Origin: Rhipidocladum racemiflorum
Lineage: Eukaryota; Streptophyta; Magnoliopsida; Poales; Poaceae
Direction: 5' to 3'
Assembly: GCA_036346355.1 (NCBI GenBank)
Contig: CM070577.1
Coordinates: 49,548,309 to 49,612,308 of the forward strand
DNA: 64,000 nucleotides
In this document: positions 11,177 through 23,320 of the stretch, piece by piece
Numbering within the stretch: the first letter of the stretch is position 1
Layout: the number at the start of each line of letters is the position of its first letter
The notes under the pieces: model-generated
Seen by the model: the letters and a program-made list of their open reading frames with translations, nothing else
Told to the model about the DNA's origin: nothing
Databases searched by the model: none
Made by a program: the position numbers and the translations under genes

Positions 11177-11839
11177 GCTCTACCCCCCTTACAATAATCT
11201 CGTCCTCGAGATTACAAGGATTCAGAAAAGAAAGATGGAAACTCGGATCGAAGGCGATCTTCACGTTCCCAGGTTGCTTCCTCTTCAGTATGATTACTCC
11301 ACTGAACTCGAAGCATCTTGATTACGTGATTACGAGTAAGTCGTTCAGCTTTGTCCAGAACGCGAATTGGATATTCACGGTATGTAAGATCTGGTTGAAG
11401 TTGAATTGCGTCCAGAGGAGTGAGTTCAGTAGGAACTAGAGGACACTTCTTCAACTGAGAGACATGAAACACGTCATGCACATCCGCAAGTTGAGGTGGA
11501 AGCTCCAACTGATAAGCTACTTCACCCTTCCTTGCAAGAATGCGATATGGACCGATGTATCTCGGCGCTAACTTTCCGCGAACTTGGAATCGCTTCGTGC
11601 CACGTAACGGTGACACCTTAAGATAGACAAAATCGTCTACATTGAAGCTCAGATCACGGCGGCGATTATCAGCATAGCTCTTTTGTCTAGACTTAGCTTC
11701 TTTCAACCGATCGCGGATTAGCCTGACTTGCGTCTCAGCTTCCTGAATCACTGTGGGCCCAAAGAACTTTCTTTCACCGACTTCGGACCAGAAGAGAGGA
11801 GTTTGGCATTTTCTTCCATACAGTGCTTCAAACGGAGAT
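11177..11839 (-). pseudogene. Truncated second copy of Tekay pol 3' end
   Basis: Near-identical to 1343-2003: polypurine tract, chromodomain (WSNHTEEEATWE) and integrase C-terminal region, open at 11212-11751 with further homology to about 11839. There homology stops abruptly next to the copia fragment. It precedes the LTR at 7571-11176 exactly as the complete pol precedes its own 3' LTR, so it is the remnant of an upstream tandem copy, not part of the full element. Confidence 0.9.
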
Positions 11840-11840
11840 A

Positions 11841-12078
11841 AGGTCGGTGAGAAAGTGGCTTAAGTCCTACCTCTTGATTCATGGCTTTCTTATGTGTCAA
11901 GTGGACAAGACTTTGTTCGTTAGACATTCCAATTCGGACTTTCTCCTAGTCCAAATCTATATCAACGATATCATTTTCGGTGGTTCCTTGCATTCGCTCG
12001 TTACTTAGTTCTCAGATGTGATGAGTACTGAGTTCGAGATGACCATGATGGGCGAGTTGAGCTACTTCCTTGTCTTCC
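11841..12078 (+). pseudogene. Ty1/copia reverse transcriptase fragment
   Basis: The plus strand translates as a run of copia RT: CQVDKTLFVRH, then LLVQIYINDIIFGGS, a variant of the YVDD catalytic box with Asn replacing the first Asp. After a stop at about 12006 come FSDVMSTEFEMTMMGELSYF, the usual next copia block. About 80 codons remain, with no start and no flanking domains. The first Asp change and the stop show it is dead. The left edge abuts the truncated Tekay pol and the right edge is cut by the LTR at 12079. Confidence 0.85.
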
Positions 12079-15000
12079 TGTGACACTACGAAATGGTGTG
12101 ACATTATAAAATGTGAAATTGGAGATTAAAACTTTACGGTATGAGGTTTAATCGCGTTTTCGAGCCGTTTCCGGGAGTTTGGGCCTTTTCGGGGCGATTT
12201 GGGCCTTAGGGGGGACCCCACATGGGCCAAAAGTGGAGTTTTCCGGCCCATGTGGGGGAGGGAGGGCAGCATGACCCTGCCCCTTGCGCCCCCTTGCCCT
12301 AGTTGCGCCCCTCCCCCTCCCCAAGCCGCCACCCCCTCCTCCTACACTCGCCTCCCCTCTAGCCGCCCCCCATGCGCCACCCCTCCTCCCTCCTCTCCAC
12401 CCTCCTTGTTGGCCTAGGAGGGCTCCTCACCTTGCCACCCCGCTATTCTCTCCATTGGGAAGCTCCGCGACGAGGCGATCCGGCGGTTTCGGCACGAGGA
12501 AGGAGATCGGGGGAACCGGGAGGAGAGGATTCGACGTTCGTTGTTCGTCGGGCGAAGGTATGGCTATGGGTAATCCTTGGGGATGGACTAGGTGCTGTGC
12601 TAGAGGATGTTTTGGTGTTTTTAGATTGGAAAGTGGTGTTGCAATTAGATGGAATTGATGAAAACTTGAGATTTCCTAGTGTTCTGCTTCGGGCAGATTG
12701 GGCACACGATCTAGGGTTTGAGTTTTCGCAATTTTAGAGTCGGAATTTGGTCGGCCTCCTGTTGAGAAAGTTGTAGATAACTTCAATACCTTTAATTGGA
12801 CACCAAGAACGTCCAATTCTACCCAGCTGTTTGAAACTTATGATCGTTTTACCGAACATATTCAAATCTGTGACGTGATTGGGACAGATCGGGTTGATCT
12901 GTAGATTAGGAAATTTTAGAGGCCGAATCAGCTTTTCCCAATACTTATAGAAAGCTAGGAAATTTCCTAAGATTCGCGATGATGTACTCGTTTACATAAT
13001 TTGGAGACCTAGAACTCAAGTTATGCTAGTTTGAAGCCCGCTGTCCCGGGGGACAGATTCTCTGTTTTTCGGCTTTGGGAGTAGTTTGCGAAGTCGGGGT
13101 AGATGAGCGATTGTGTACTGTTTTGTGGGCACGGTTTGAGTGTGTGGTATCTATGTGCAGGTGGTGTGACCCCAGGAGTGCCATCATCCTCTCGCCAATC
13201 CGTCGGCCGCGGTTAAGGCAAGTGTATTGGAATGGTGAATGTGTTGCATCTTTGCTAGTCCTGATTAAGTGCAAATTGTTTACATAATGTGCTATCTTGC
13301 CATGATTAGTGTTTGCCCATGATGTGATGAAAATGGTACGTTATGATGCTATGCAATGATTAGTTGTTTATGTTTATGGCATATGTTGCATACATGGCAT
13401 GAAAACTGGCCCGGTCGGTGAGAAAGTCATAACTAGTCCGGTAAGGTCGGTGAGAAAGTTGTGACTAATCCGGAGCGCCATTGAGTAAGTCCTACCTCGT
13501 GATTCCATCCACGGTTGTGAATGGAAGCGAGGAGTAGGCACCCTCCATCTACGGGATGGAAGGGGAAAGAGGGTGCACGCCGACGGGTGTGCACTCGGCA
13601 TACCGGTATGTGCTTCAAGGAGACATGTGCATTGCATTGCATTGCATTATATGATGATGTTATATGATGAGGTCAATGAGATGCATACAATGTGAATATG
13701 AGATGATTATGATGTTGAATATGAAAAGTAGTGATGAAGGTATTGGAATGTGTTTTCTTGTTCCATTGCAATACACTTTGCTGAGTGATGAACTCACGCT
13801 TGTGTTTTATGTTGTTTTTAGGTACCATGAAATCGGCATGCGGGAAAGTGGCTTAGTGGCACATCTTCACAAAGTTTCACTCATTAAGATATAACACTCA
13901 TTGCGGGAAAGGGGCTCCTAGGGTAACTCTTTTGGAGGGAAACCTAGGATCTGTTTTTGAGCAGATTTTTGATCTATTTTGCAGCTCAGTTTTGGGGTAT
14001 TTTGGTTGGTCTAATGCTCAGTCATCTGAAGAGGAAGTTGTAGCCCTTCCTTTTACCTTTAATTGGAGTACAAGAAGTCGAAAATCCATGAAGCCAATTA
14101 AAAGTTATGCTATTTTTAGTATTTGCTGTCCCGAGTAGATTGTTTTGTGAGCTGAATTGTTCAACTGCGTTTTAGACCTAGCTGCAGACCGATTGAGCTT
14201 TTCTGTTTGCCTAGAGAGTTGTAGAAATTTTTCTCTAGTTTTAGAAAATGTACTTGTTTCCTTCATTTGGAGTTAGGAATCAAAAGTTATGCTAGAGCCA
14301 AGTTGCTGTCCAGATTGCTGTTTTTGCTGAATGTTCAGAGTTTGGTATGAAGTTTAGAGTTCAGTATGAAGGCTTTAATTTCAGTTATTGAACAAATGGC
14401 TTTGGGGTAACTCTAGGTTATACTCTTATTCTCATTTAGAGTCTAAGAACTTGAATTTTGGTTCAACCATTAAAAAGTTATGCAAGAATTACACCTTTGC
14501 TGTCCAAATTGCAACATGTAGTAGTTTCAATGCTGTGCTGTTGTTTAAGCCAAGTTAGGAGCAGATTCAGAATTTCCATTTGCCTAGAAAGTTGTAGAAA
14601 ATTTTATGTAGATGATGAAAATATCTTGGTTTGCTCAATTTGACGTTGTATAGCAATTTTTATGCTATGGCAAAGTAGGCTATCCAACCAGTTTTTTTGT
14701 ATGAAATTCAGAGTTGGGGCAAATGTGAGTTAGGGAGTAGTATGTTGCTTGTTGTGGTTTGTTGGCTCTAGAACTTGTGAAAAAAATGAATTCGTGATGC
14801 TTATTTCAGGAGGTGTGGCTTCGGAGGTGACGTCAACCTCACGCCACATCGCTTTGTGAGGTTAAAAGGCAAGTGCATCCTGCCGTTAAAATGCTAAGTA
14901 TTGGATCGTGCTTTGCTTGGTGTTTTTGATCATGTTGATAATTATGATAATGCAAATGTTAAGTTTATAGATATATTGGTTTGTCATATGTGTGTGAATC

Positions 15001-15969
15001 GTTTAGAGGATTATGAATGTTAAGTATTGAATGCAAGTATAGTTGATGATCATGTATTTAAATTTGGCTATGCGAAATGTTGGAAATGAATGTAGTTGCA
15101 ATTTAATTGTGTTAATTGCATTTGTGCATTCATAATGGAAGAGGCGACCCATTCTAATGCGGGCCTCTGTGTTCACACGTAGTGAACACGAAAGTCCTAC
15201 CTCGTAGTCCCATTCATCGAGGTGAATGGGAGCGAGACAGTAAGAGTAGGCACCTTCCACGGGATGGAAGGAACGTGAGGGTGCACATCGACGGGTGTGC
15301 ACTCGGCAGTACCGGTACGTGCATCGAAAAGAGCATTCATGTGCATAGCATTGCATGGCATGGCTAATGTATAGTATGCTAATGGAAATGTGAGGTTTCG
15401 GGAACGAGTTGTGGACTCCTCCCAAAGGTTTAACGAGGTATGTTGTGAAGTAAGAAATAAGGTAAAGGGTATTGATGCCATATTATTGTACCTGTTGTTG
15501 ATTTAAATGCATTACTGTTGATATTGTAATGTTTTGATGCACTTTGCTGAGTCTTCGAACTCACGCTTGTTTGTTTAATGTTTTTAGGTACCCTGAGAGC
15601 AGTAGTGCCGGGATGGGAATTTAGCATCACGTCACTCCCTTCATCACATTTAATTAATAGTTTGGAAGATTGTCTGTGGTAGCATGTTTATACTTGTGAT
15701 TATTGTAATCTTCTTAAGATTGTGTTTATTATATGCTAGAAGGTTACTTTGGATGCTTAGTTGTTGCTTACATGTCATGATGGTTGATTGATGCCATGGC
15801 ATGTTGTTTAAATTGTGCTATTATATTATTGTGATCTTTTGCCTGCTGAGTGGATGTCCACTTAGCAGGGGAGGTCTTGCCGAATTTTTTTTACTAGTTC
15901 GGCAATCTCCTAGCATGTTTAGATAGGTTTTTGTAGCACTTTGGGCACGTGAGGTGCTGGGGTGTTACA
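12079..15969 (+). mobile_element. Composite 5' LTR of LARD-like copy A
   Basis: 12079 to about 13890 follows the solo LTR at 45262-47471 (TGTGACACTACG start, C-rich block, GGTGTGACCCC block, paired CGGTGAGAAAGT motifs, GGTACCATGAAA block). It then departs and runs through a second LTR-like body with its own copies of the CTACCTCGT block (15190), the ACTCACGCTTG block (15560) and the terminal GGTGTTACA (15969). At 3.9 kb it is far longer than the usual 2.2-2.3 kb, so it looks like two related LTRs joined. No gene seen. Confidence 0.65.
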
Positions 15970-17448
15970 GGTTTTGTTGAATGCTTTACAGAGAAAGCTC
16001 TCGATTTATTCTTGTGTTTGTCTTTCTCCGGGATTAGCAGAGTTTGTGGTGTTGTGCCAGACCTGGTGGTCAGGGCTGAAGTATGTGTCTTTGTAAGAGT
16101 AAAGGGGATGTTTGCTCTCATCATTTGACTTAGTTGGGAGATCATCCTTGAAAACCTGTTTGTTTCGTGGAAGTTTGGAGTTTGGTGTTAAGGCTTTATC
16201 TGAAAAGGATTTGGTTAATCATTTGGTTTCCCTCTTGCATCCATCTTCTTTCGTGGAAGTTGTTTATTTCGAGATTGGTGGAGTAGCTGCATGTCAGCAT
16301 TTGGAAATTTAAAGAGGTGACTTTTCTCGTGTTTTATGGTTGAGTTTTCTGGAAAAAAGGTGTTTTTTTTCTTGTTGGGTGTTCTTTTCTTGAGAAACTG
16401 TGGTTTTCTTAAGAGTGGAGTGCGTGACCCACGTAGATGTTCAAGAAGTTAAGTGTATGTTGAGGAGTTAGAGTTTTCAGATGATGTGGGTTATTGATTT
16501 TGTTAAAGTGATTGTGTTGGTTGTTTAAAGACAACCTAAACTATTATGTTGATAGAGATGATGAATCGAGATGATAGGTGACCCAAAGTGAAAGTTGATT
16601 AGTGTTTTATGCAGAGTGTTGTGAGTTATGGGGTTATCGGAGGTTAGAGATTAGTAAGTGTTGATTGCGGTTGAGAAGGTCTAGAATTTTCTGGGTGATA
16701 AATTAGTATAGTGAGTTTATGGTGTAAAGACTTGAGGATTGTTGGGTTTGTTGTTTAGGGGTCGAGGAAGCGATGAATCGGCAAAATGACTTAATTGATG
16801 GGTAATCAAAGAATAGGGATATGGAATGATTGTAGGAAAGGTTGAAATTGTCCTTGACAGATGTCTGTCTGGGATCCGTAGTAATGAAAGATGTTTAATG
16901 GACATTGTATTGAGTGGTTAGAATTATTCATTGGTTGAATGAATTAGGGATTTTGAGTAAGTACCTTATGGTTTGTGCGAGAGGCATTTGTTGTTTATGC
17001 CAAAATAAGTGATGAAGAGATGTGTTTTAAGCTTGGGATAAACAGTTGTATGAATGATGAGTCATAGTGGTTGGTAGACCAAAAGAAGAAGTTGACGTGA
17101 GTCTTATGTTGAGGTAACTAGTAAGTTCGTTGTGCCGAAGTTGTGAGAACATGGTTCTCCTTGTTGATTGTTATAAGATAGACATGAATAGAGGTTGATG
17201 ATCTTATGACCGGTGGTGGGTACATAATTAGTAGGAAGTGTTTTTATCAAAGATTAGATGTTGTAACTTGTGTTTAACACTGTTGGACTTCTCGGGATTT
17301 GGTGATTATGAAATCCTTAATGGCTAAGAGTATTGGAATGCGAAAAAATGGTGGGATTCGAGTCGAATCTTCTTGTAAAGGTTTACAGATTTAAATGAAT
17401 GTATAAACTTTCTGGGAGTGGCTACCCTTTTTTTAGGGCGTCTTGATT
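15970..17448 (+). other. Internal region of LARD-like copy A
   Basis: Non-coding. 15985-16230 matches 51675-51910 of the complete copy and 17200-17290 matches about 52690-52790. It is much shorter than the 4.1-kb reference internal region, so deletions are implied. No primer site follows the LTR end and no clear polypurine tract precedes 17449. Confidence 0.65.
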
Positions 17449-18520
17449 TGTGACACTACGTTTTGGTGTGACATTACAGATTGTGAAATTAGAGAAGAAA
17501 ATCTTACGGCTAGAGGTTTACTCGCGTTTTTGGGCCTTTTGAAGTGTTGTGACACCACGGAGTGTCGTAACCTTATTTAACGTGCATGATAAGGTTAATA
17601 ACATTATGAGATGTGGAATTAAGATTAAAACTATAGGATATGGAGGTTAATAGCTTTTCCGGGCCGTTTCCGGGCCGTTTCCGGGGTTTTGGGCCTTCCC
17701 GGGGGAGTTTGGGCCTTGGTGGGCTTTGGTGGGATGGAGTAGGTCTCCGTAACGGACTAGGTTTGGGTGTGGGGGCTGGTAAAAGGGCTCCCCACCAGCC
17801 CTTGGGGCGTCCACCCCTGCCCCATGCGCCCCTAACCCTAGCCGCCACCCTTCCTCCTCCCTCCACCTCCTAGCCGCCCCATCTCTTGCCCCCATGGCGC
17901 CCCCATTGCTCCCCATTGCACACCACCTCTCCTCCACCCCCCTTGCTTCCCTAGGGTGACCTCCCCACCCCTGCATCCTCATGGATCCATCCGAGGAGCG
18001 AGGAGCGAGGTGCGAGGAGCGAGGAGCGAGGAGCGAGGAGATCGATTGGAGTTTTCGTGCGTCGGGCAAAGGTATGATCATGGGGCTCCTCGGGGATGAG
18101 CTAGGTACTGTTATTAGGGATTTTATCAAGTTTTTAGATCAATTGGTGGTGCTGGATTGGAGTAATTTGGATTAGATCTAGATGTTGCCACGTTACTGTT
18201 TTGGGACAGCATGAGCAGTTGGGCTAGGGTTCTACTTTTCGTCGATTTAGAATCCGAGTCTGTCCGTACGGATGTTGAAGAAGTTGTAGATAACTTAATT
18301 ATCTTTCCGTGGACATAAAGCACGTTAAATTTCAATCAGCCGTTTGAAAGTTATGGCTGTTTTACCGAGCGTGTTAAAATCTGTGACGTAATTGGCACAG
18401 ATCACGGTAATCTGTAGATTAGATGACTTTAGAGTCCGAATCAGTCTTTCCATATACCTAGAGAAAGTTGGGAAATTTCCTAAGCTACGCGAGGATGTAC
18501 TCGTTTAATTGATTTAGTGA
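17449..18520 (+). mobile_element. 3' LTR of LARD-like copy A, truncated
   Basis: Starts TGTGACACTACG and follows the first ~1.07 kb of the LTR at 48643-50947, including the duplicated start, the C-rich block and the heptamer repeat at 17995-18036. It ends at TTTAATTGATT, where the tandem array begins; the rest of the LTR is not found on the far side of the array. Confidence 0.85.
17995..18036 (+). repeat. GGAGCGA heptamer repeat, 6 units
   Basis: Six tandem copies of GGAGCGA (one is GGTGCGA). The same site in other family members has 8, 7 and 4 copies. Confidence 0.9.
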
Positions 18521-19119
18521 TGTGACACTGGATGTCCCGATCTTTCGATGAGAATGATAACCTTCGATTTGGGTGGAGACGACTTTGACGATCCGACTAC
18601 AACGTACAACGACGATGCGCCTTAGCAATCGCTAAACCAACTCCAGAGGGTTATTGACCTTGCCGTGGGCACGATCAACCTGATCACGAAGATCAATTCC
18701 TGCAAGCAATCGAAGAACTAGCAAGAACAAGGCAAAAGCAATCTAAAATTGCAAATATAGATGAAGTATTGAAAAGTTGGGGTTCCGATACAAGGAGCTT
18801 GTTAGGCGGCTGTTGAGCACGTCTAAAAGACTCAAATAGTAGCAAAAGGTTAAACTATCAAATAACCAAAACCCAAGTTATTTTGGGGGACTCCCTAGCT
18901 ATTTATAGGAGAAATAGGAGGCCAAAACCAGGCTTGGGGCGTCCAAAACACTTTCATGGCCGAATAGGACTCCTATTCCTAGTTTGACTCTGATTTGGAA
19001 AGATGAGCGAAATTGTTTTGCAGATTCCCGTTGACTCGTAAGGAATTTGGAGATGGGGCCGGATCCGTTGGAAAGAGGACATCGAAACCTTTCAAACCAG
19101 TACTCATAGACCTCAAACA
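18521..19119 (-). mobile_element. Array LTR 1 (terminal; start inferred)
   Basis: The end (…CCAGTGTCACA at 18521) is firm. The start is inferred at 19119 (TGTTTGAGGTC), the first TG-type start downstream of the ORF stop, giving 599 bases in each complete unit. A TATA box, TATAAATAG on the minus strand, is at 18899-18907. Confidence 0.6.
18899..18907 (-). promoter_or_regulatory. LTR TATA box
   Basis: Minus-strand TATAAATAG, about 380 bases before the LTR end, a normal place for an LTR promoter. Equivalent boxes are at 23083-23091, 27260-27268, 31450-31458 and 35629-35637, so all five LTRs keep it. Confidence 0.7.
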
Positions 19120-19136
19120 CCCTTGTGGATCAAAAG

Positions 19137-21493
19137 TTATGGTCGTTTGAAGTTGGTGCTGTCCCGGAGGCCGAATCCGAGTTGAACTTGTGCACCGGAA
19201 GAATTGGCTTCATGCTTGACGTTTGGGAGTCCTTCTCCTTGGTTCCTAAGGACAATAAAATCATCACAAGGATTAAATAGCATTCCATTCATTAAATTAT
19301 TTGTATGCAACCCGAGGAACGCATTCACCTGGTAATTGAATTGACGTGCGCGAGCTCGAGTAATTGGCCCTTGTATTATATTGTTGGCTTCAATTGGGTT
19401 TGTAGGCATGGCCGTATGCATGGTAGTGATGTCCTCATCATCCTCCCCTTCTTGCATTTGAGTCGTCCTCGACTCAAGTTCATCATCTTCTCCCAAGTTT
19501 GTCTTTAGATCTGATAATTCATTTGACGGGCTCGAGCTCGAGTAAATGGTCCTTGAACCGACGAAGATGTAGAAGGATGGCCAAGGTGGGGGTCGATAAA
19601 GCCATGTAGATGGAGCCATCGTAGTAGTTGTATACGAAGTAGAGTATGCTGTAAAGTGTCGCCAACTTAATGGTCCTGGCCAAGGTGGGGGTCGATGAAG
19701 CCATGTAGTTGATATAATTGCAGCAACACTTGGTTTTGACCATCTTGGTGATGACCATATGTTTGCATTGTAAGTTTTGTCCATGATGAGCATGGTCTCA
19801 TCATCCTCCCTTTCTTGAAGTGGAGTCGTCCTTGACTCCATCATATTGTCCTGGAAAATGTTAGGAGTGACAGGAAACAAAGAAGCATGCACATTTGCAA
19901 TCAAATCAATGGATCGAGAATCTCTATCAACCATATACTCCCTTTCTTGAAAACTATCGTGTGACTTGTAAGTTGAATCAAAAGTACTTGATATGACATG
20001 ATTAGTGATATGGCATTTATCAAGTTGATGACATTGTTGCATGGCAAGCAGAGGTTCAAAATCTGAACAAATGTAAACTCGATCGGCTTTATACTCTCCT
20101 TTCTCACTATTTTTGCAAATAACATGGAAAATATTTCGTGATAACCTGGACAAATCAGAATGTACAAAAAGTCTCTCCTCTAAATAATTCAGATCACACG
20201 GAACATCAAATTCAATGTAGCCTAATGTATCTAAAGAAGACATCAATTTCAACTCATCATTTTCGCTTGCAATGTGAATTAGATGTTTATTTTCAGTACA
20301 AGTGTCTAGTGTGTTAACAAAAGTAACATGTCCACTCACTAGTTGTGTCATAGATATAAGTGAAGTATTATCACACAACTCTTCTTTATCACAAGAAATA
20401 GCAAGCAAATCATCTTGTAACAAAGCAAAATCAGCAATCGGTTCCACTAATAGTTGCTCAATGATAGCATGATTTGTGGACAATTTTAGCTCTTCAAAAT
20501 TATTTTCTCCATGTGTAAAGTCCATACCTGTTATATTACCTTGTAAGTTCTCATCAGCTGTTGTAGGTGTTTCTTCAACTATTATCTCTTCACTTACACA
20601 TGGGGTAGTACTGATCAGTTCTTTCTCCATATGCACTTCTACATCATTCTCTCGATGGTGCTCACTTTTCTGCAAAATGTTAGCTACAAAAGAAGGTCCA
20701 ACAATGGGCGCCTCAAATGAAGCTAATGATTCTTTCAAGGATTCAACAAGCATATTTTCAACTCTACAAGCACATACAACCAATTCTGAAAGAGAACTAT
20801 ATGTTTCATCAATAAGAGCATCCTGAATTTCTTGATTAAGTCCACGTATGAACCTAAGCTCTGTTGCTTCTTCACCTTCAACTAAACCACAACGCAACAA
20901 ATGATTTTGCAATCGTTCATAGTATTCCTTAACGCACTTATTTCCTTGTTTCAAGCATTGGAGTCTAGTATACAAAAATTCAGAATGATATTCAGGAACA
21001 TAATCAATTCTCATAAGTCTTTTCATGGCCTTCCAATTTTTAGGTTTTCTCTCTTTTCTACAAATATGTTTCCACCATGTTAATGCATATTCATTTAGCA
21101 CACTAGTAGCAATCCTAATATTTTCATTTTCAGACAAATCATAATTGCCAAATTCTTTGTCTACTGCTATCTCCCAATTAATATAGGCATTAGGATCATA
21201 ATGACCATTAAAAGGTGGAATGGCGAATTTAACCTTATCTAGGGAATCATCATCAACATGTACCTGAGCATGTAGTATGCCATTTTTGTTGCTTAGAAGA
21301 TGCGGTGGAGGATTGGAAGTTCCGGGGGCAGTACCTTCAAGCGTATCAAGTCTAGACAAAATAGTAGCAAGATTAGTGTTACAACTCTCTGAGCGGTCTC
21401 GATAGACCGGAGGCGGTCTTCTTGAAGTGACATTCTAGCAACAATTCCCTTTGCGCGTGGATACTGATGCATCGAATCCTCATCACCTAACAT
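19137..21493 (-). pseudogene. Array unit 1: gag-fusion ORF, frameshifted near the start
   Basis: Same protein as the intact unit 2 frame (23321-25678), open from 21359 to the stop at 19137. The expected ATG is at 21491-21493, but a one-base loss near 21380 (GTTACAACT where other units have GTTAGCAACT) throws the first ~45 codons out of frame. The rest (gag domain, unknown middle, PITRARARQF tail) is intact, with a few substitutions such as Ala to Val or Asn for Asp. Confidence 0.85.
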
Positions 21494-22687
21494 GGTTAGT
21501 AGAAGACAAGAAAACAATATAACAAGTATAATGTTCCTATCAACTACAAGGAGGTGGTGGCAATTCTCTCAACATTCAAGCCGATAACCAAAGTTCTTAC
21601 AAGTTCTTACATGCAGCGGGTGTTGACGGCCGTTGGCGTGGTCAAAAGTTCTCCGAAGCTTGGATAAAGCGATTGCCAAGGGATCGAACAAATGTACGAG
21701 GTTGGGTGTGGAGCTTGGATAGGCAAAACTTATTTCCTATGCAATCTGATAATTCTAGTTATTGTAATGATAAGTAATGATCCAAACTAGAATTCACAAG
21801 CCCTAGTTGCCGATCTCAAAGATATAAGTGAATTTGAAGGCAACATACATGCAAAGATAATGGCACTTGTGCAATCAAGGAATGAGCTATAAAATATAAG
21901 TGATGCACCAAAAGCTCTATTGCACAAGTCGTAGAGAGACGCTAACTTATTGCTTTGAGAAAGTAAAAAGGGCACAAGATTGCTCACTAATTAATAAATT
22001 GCACAACCTAAAAGTAACGAACACAAATTAGGGTTTTGCTCAATGTAGTGCGACCGGCCACAATTTTCTTTTTCTTTTCCTTTTTTTTTTGGCCTTTTGG
22101 CTCTTTCTCTTTTCTTTCTTTTAGTGACTTTCGGCCAACACTAGTATGAACAAAGTTTTTGAATCCCTAGCTCGGTGTCACAAGATAATATGATATGATA
22201 ACTGAAGATTGTGCAATGTATCAAGTAGAGCAGCCCTAAGCAATATCAACAAGCTAGTCTCAAATAGGATCAAAGTGTTCACAAAGGATGAATTGGTTCC
22301 CAAAGGTAGGTGTACTGATGTTTTTCTAGGGCAGCAAACTTGTCGCCTAGATTAATGTTTGAAGATCACCGAATTTGATTGATTGACAGTGGAAGGAATT
22401 GAAGCTTATATCCTCAGCTTTCATTAGAGTGCAAGAACACAAAAATCCGAGTTCGTATGTGAAAGTTATGCTCAAACACCAAACTGGACAGAATTGAAGG
22501 ATTGAAGCTACGCGAAGGAAAAGAAAGATCAGCAACTAAAACATGGACTCTAATGGATCAAAACCTAACAAAACTCACTAAAATAACAGATTGAAACTAA
22601 AGGTTGAATTTTTGTGGAGTAATTTTCAATTTAGGACAGAAATCAAAAACTAACCTAAGGCACTGATATTCTCACCGATCAACTGAA
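21494..22687 (-). other. Array unit 1 leader
   Basis: Non-coding leader between primer site and gag start, with a pyrimidine run of 27 bases on the plus strand at 22064-22090 (purine-rich in the transcript). No ORF is supported. Confidence 0.75.
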
Positions 22688-22699
22688 GCTCTGATACCA
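22688..22699 (-). other. Primer binding site, array unit 1
   Basis: Minus strand TGGTATCAGAGC, five bases (TCAAG) after the LTR end at 22705. Confidence 0.9.
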
Positions 22700-22704
22700 C
22701 TTGA

Positions 22705-23303
22705 TGTAACACTGGATGTCCCGATCTTTCGATGAGAATGATAACCTTCGATTTGGGTGGAGACGACTTTGACGATCCGACTACAACGTACAACGACGAT
22801 GCGCCTTAGCAATCGCTAAACCAACTCCAGAGGGTTATTGACCTTGCCGTGGGCACGATCAACCTGATCACGAAGATCAATTCCTGCAAGCAATCGAAGA
22901 ACTAGCAAGAACAAGGCAAAAGCAATCTAAAATTGCAAATATAGATGAAGTATTGAAAAGTTGGGGTTCCGATACAAGGAGCTTGTTAGGCGGCTGTTGA
23001 GCACGTCTAAAAGACTCAAATAGTAGCAAAAGGCTAAACTATCAAATAACCAAAACCCAAGTTATTTTGGAGGACTCCCTATCTATTTATAGGAGAAATA
23101 GGAGGCCAAAACCAGGCTTGGGGCGTCCAAAACACTTCCATGGCCGAATAGGACTCCTATTCCTAGTTTGACTCGGATTTGGAAAGATGACCGAACTTGT
23201 TTTGCAGATTCCCGTTGACTCGTAAGGAATTTGGAGATGGGGCCGGATCCGTTGGAAAGAGGACATCGAAACCTTTCAAACCAGTACTCATAGACCTCAA
23301 ACA
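22705..23303 (-). mobile_element. Array LTR 2
   Basis: Shared between units 1 and 2. Ends …CCAGTGTTACA; TATA box 23083-23091; start inferred as for LTR 1. Confidence 0.65.
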
Positions 23304-23320
23304 CCCTTGTGGATCAAAAG

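Larger units (their letters stand above)
12079..18520 (+). mobile_element. Degraded LARD-like non-autonomous LTR element (copy A)
   Basis: LTR-like 12079-15969, a short internal part 15970-17448 matching scattered parts of the internal region of the complete copy at 50948-55035, and a 3' LTR 17449-18520 truncated by the tandem array. The primer site and the first ~700 bases of the internal region are missing. No gene is supported. The plus-strand orientation follows from the LTR start TGTGACAC and end TGTTACA. Confidence 0.75.

Noticed and set aside
11842..11857. GGTCGGTGAGAAAGT match to the LARD-like LTR motif inside the copia fragment
   Set aside because: The stretch reads in frame with copia RT and neighbouring bases do not match the LTR, so it is taken as chance.
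18521..18530. DNA-transposon terminus at the array edge
   Set aside because: The TGTGACACTGG edge is explained as an LTR end, since the same edge is followed by a PBS in the other units.
19305..19508. Plus-strand 67-residue frame repeated in array units
   Set aside because: Antisense to the tail of the gag-fusion gene; a shadow frame.
20476..20826. Plus-strand 116-residue frame repeated in all four array units
   Set aside because: It lies exactly antisense to the gag-fusion gene, and its conservation follows from the units being near-identical. No domain or start context supports it.
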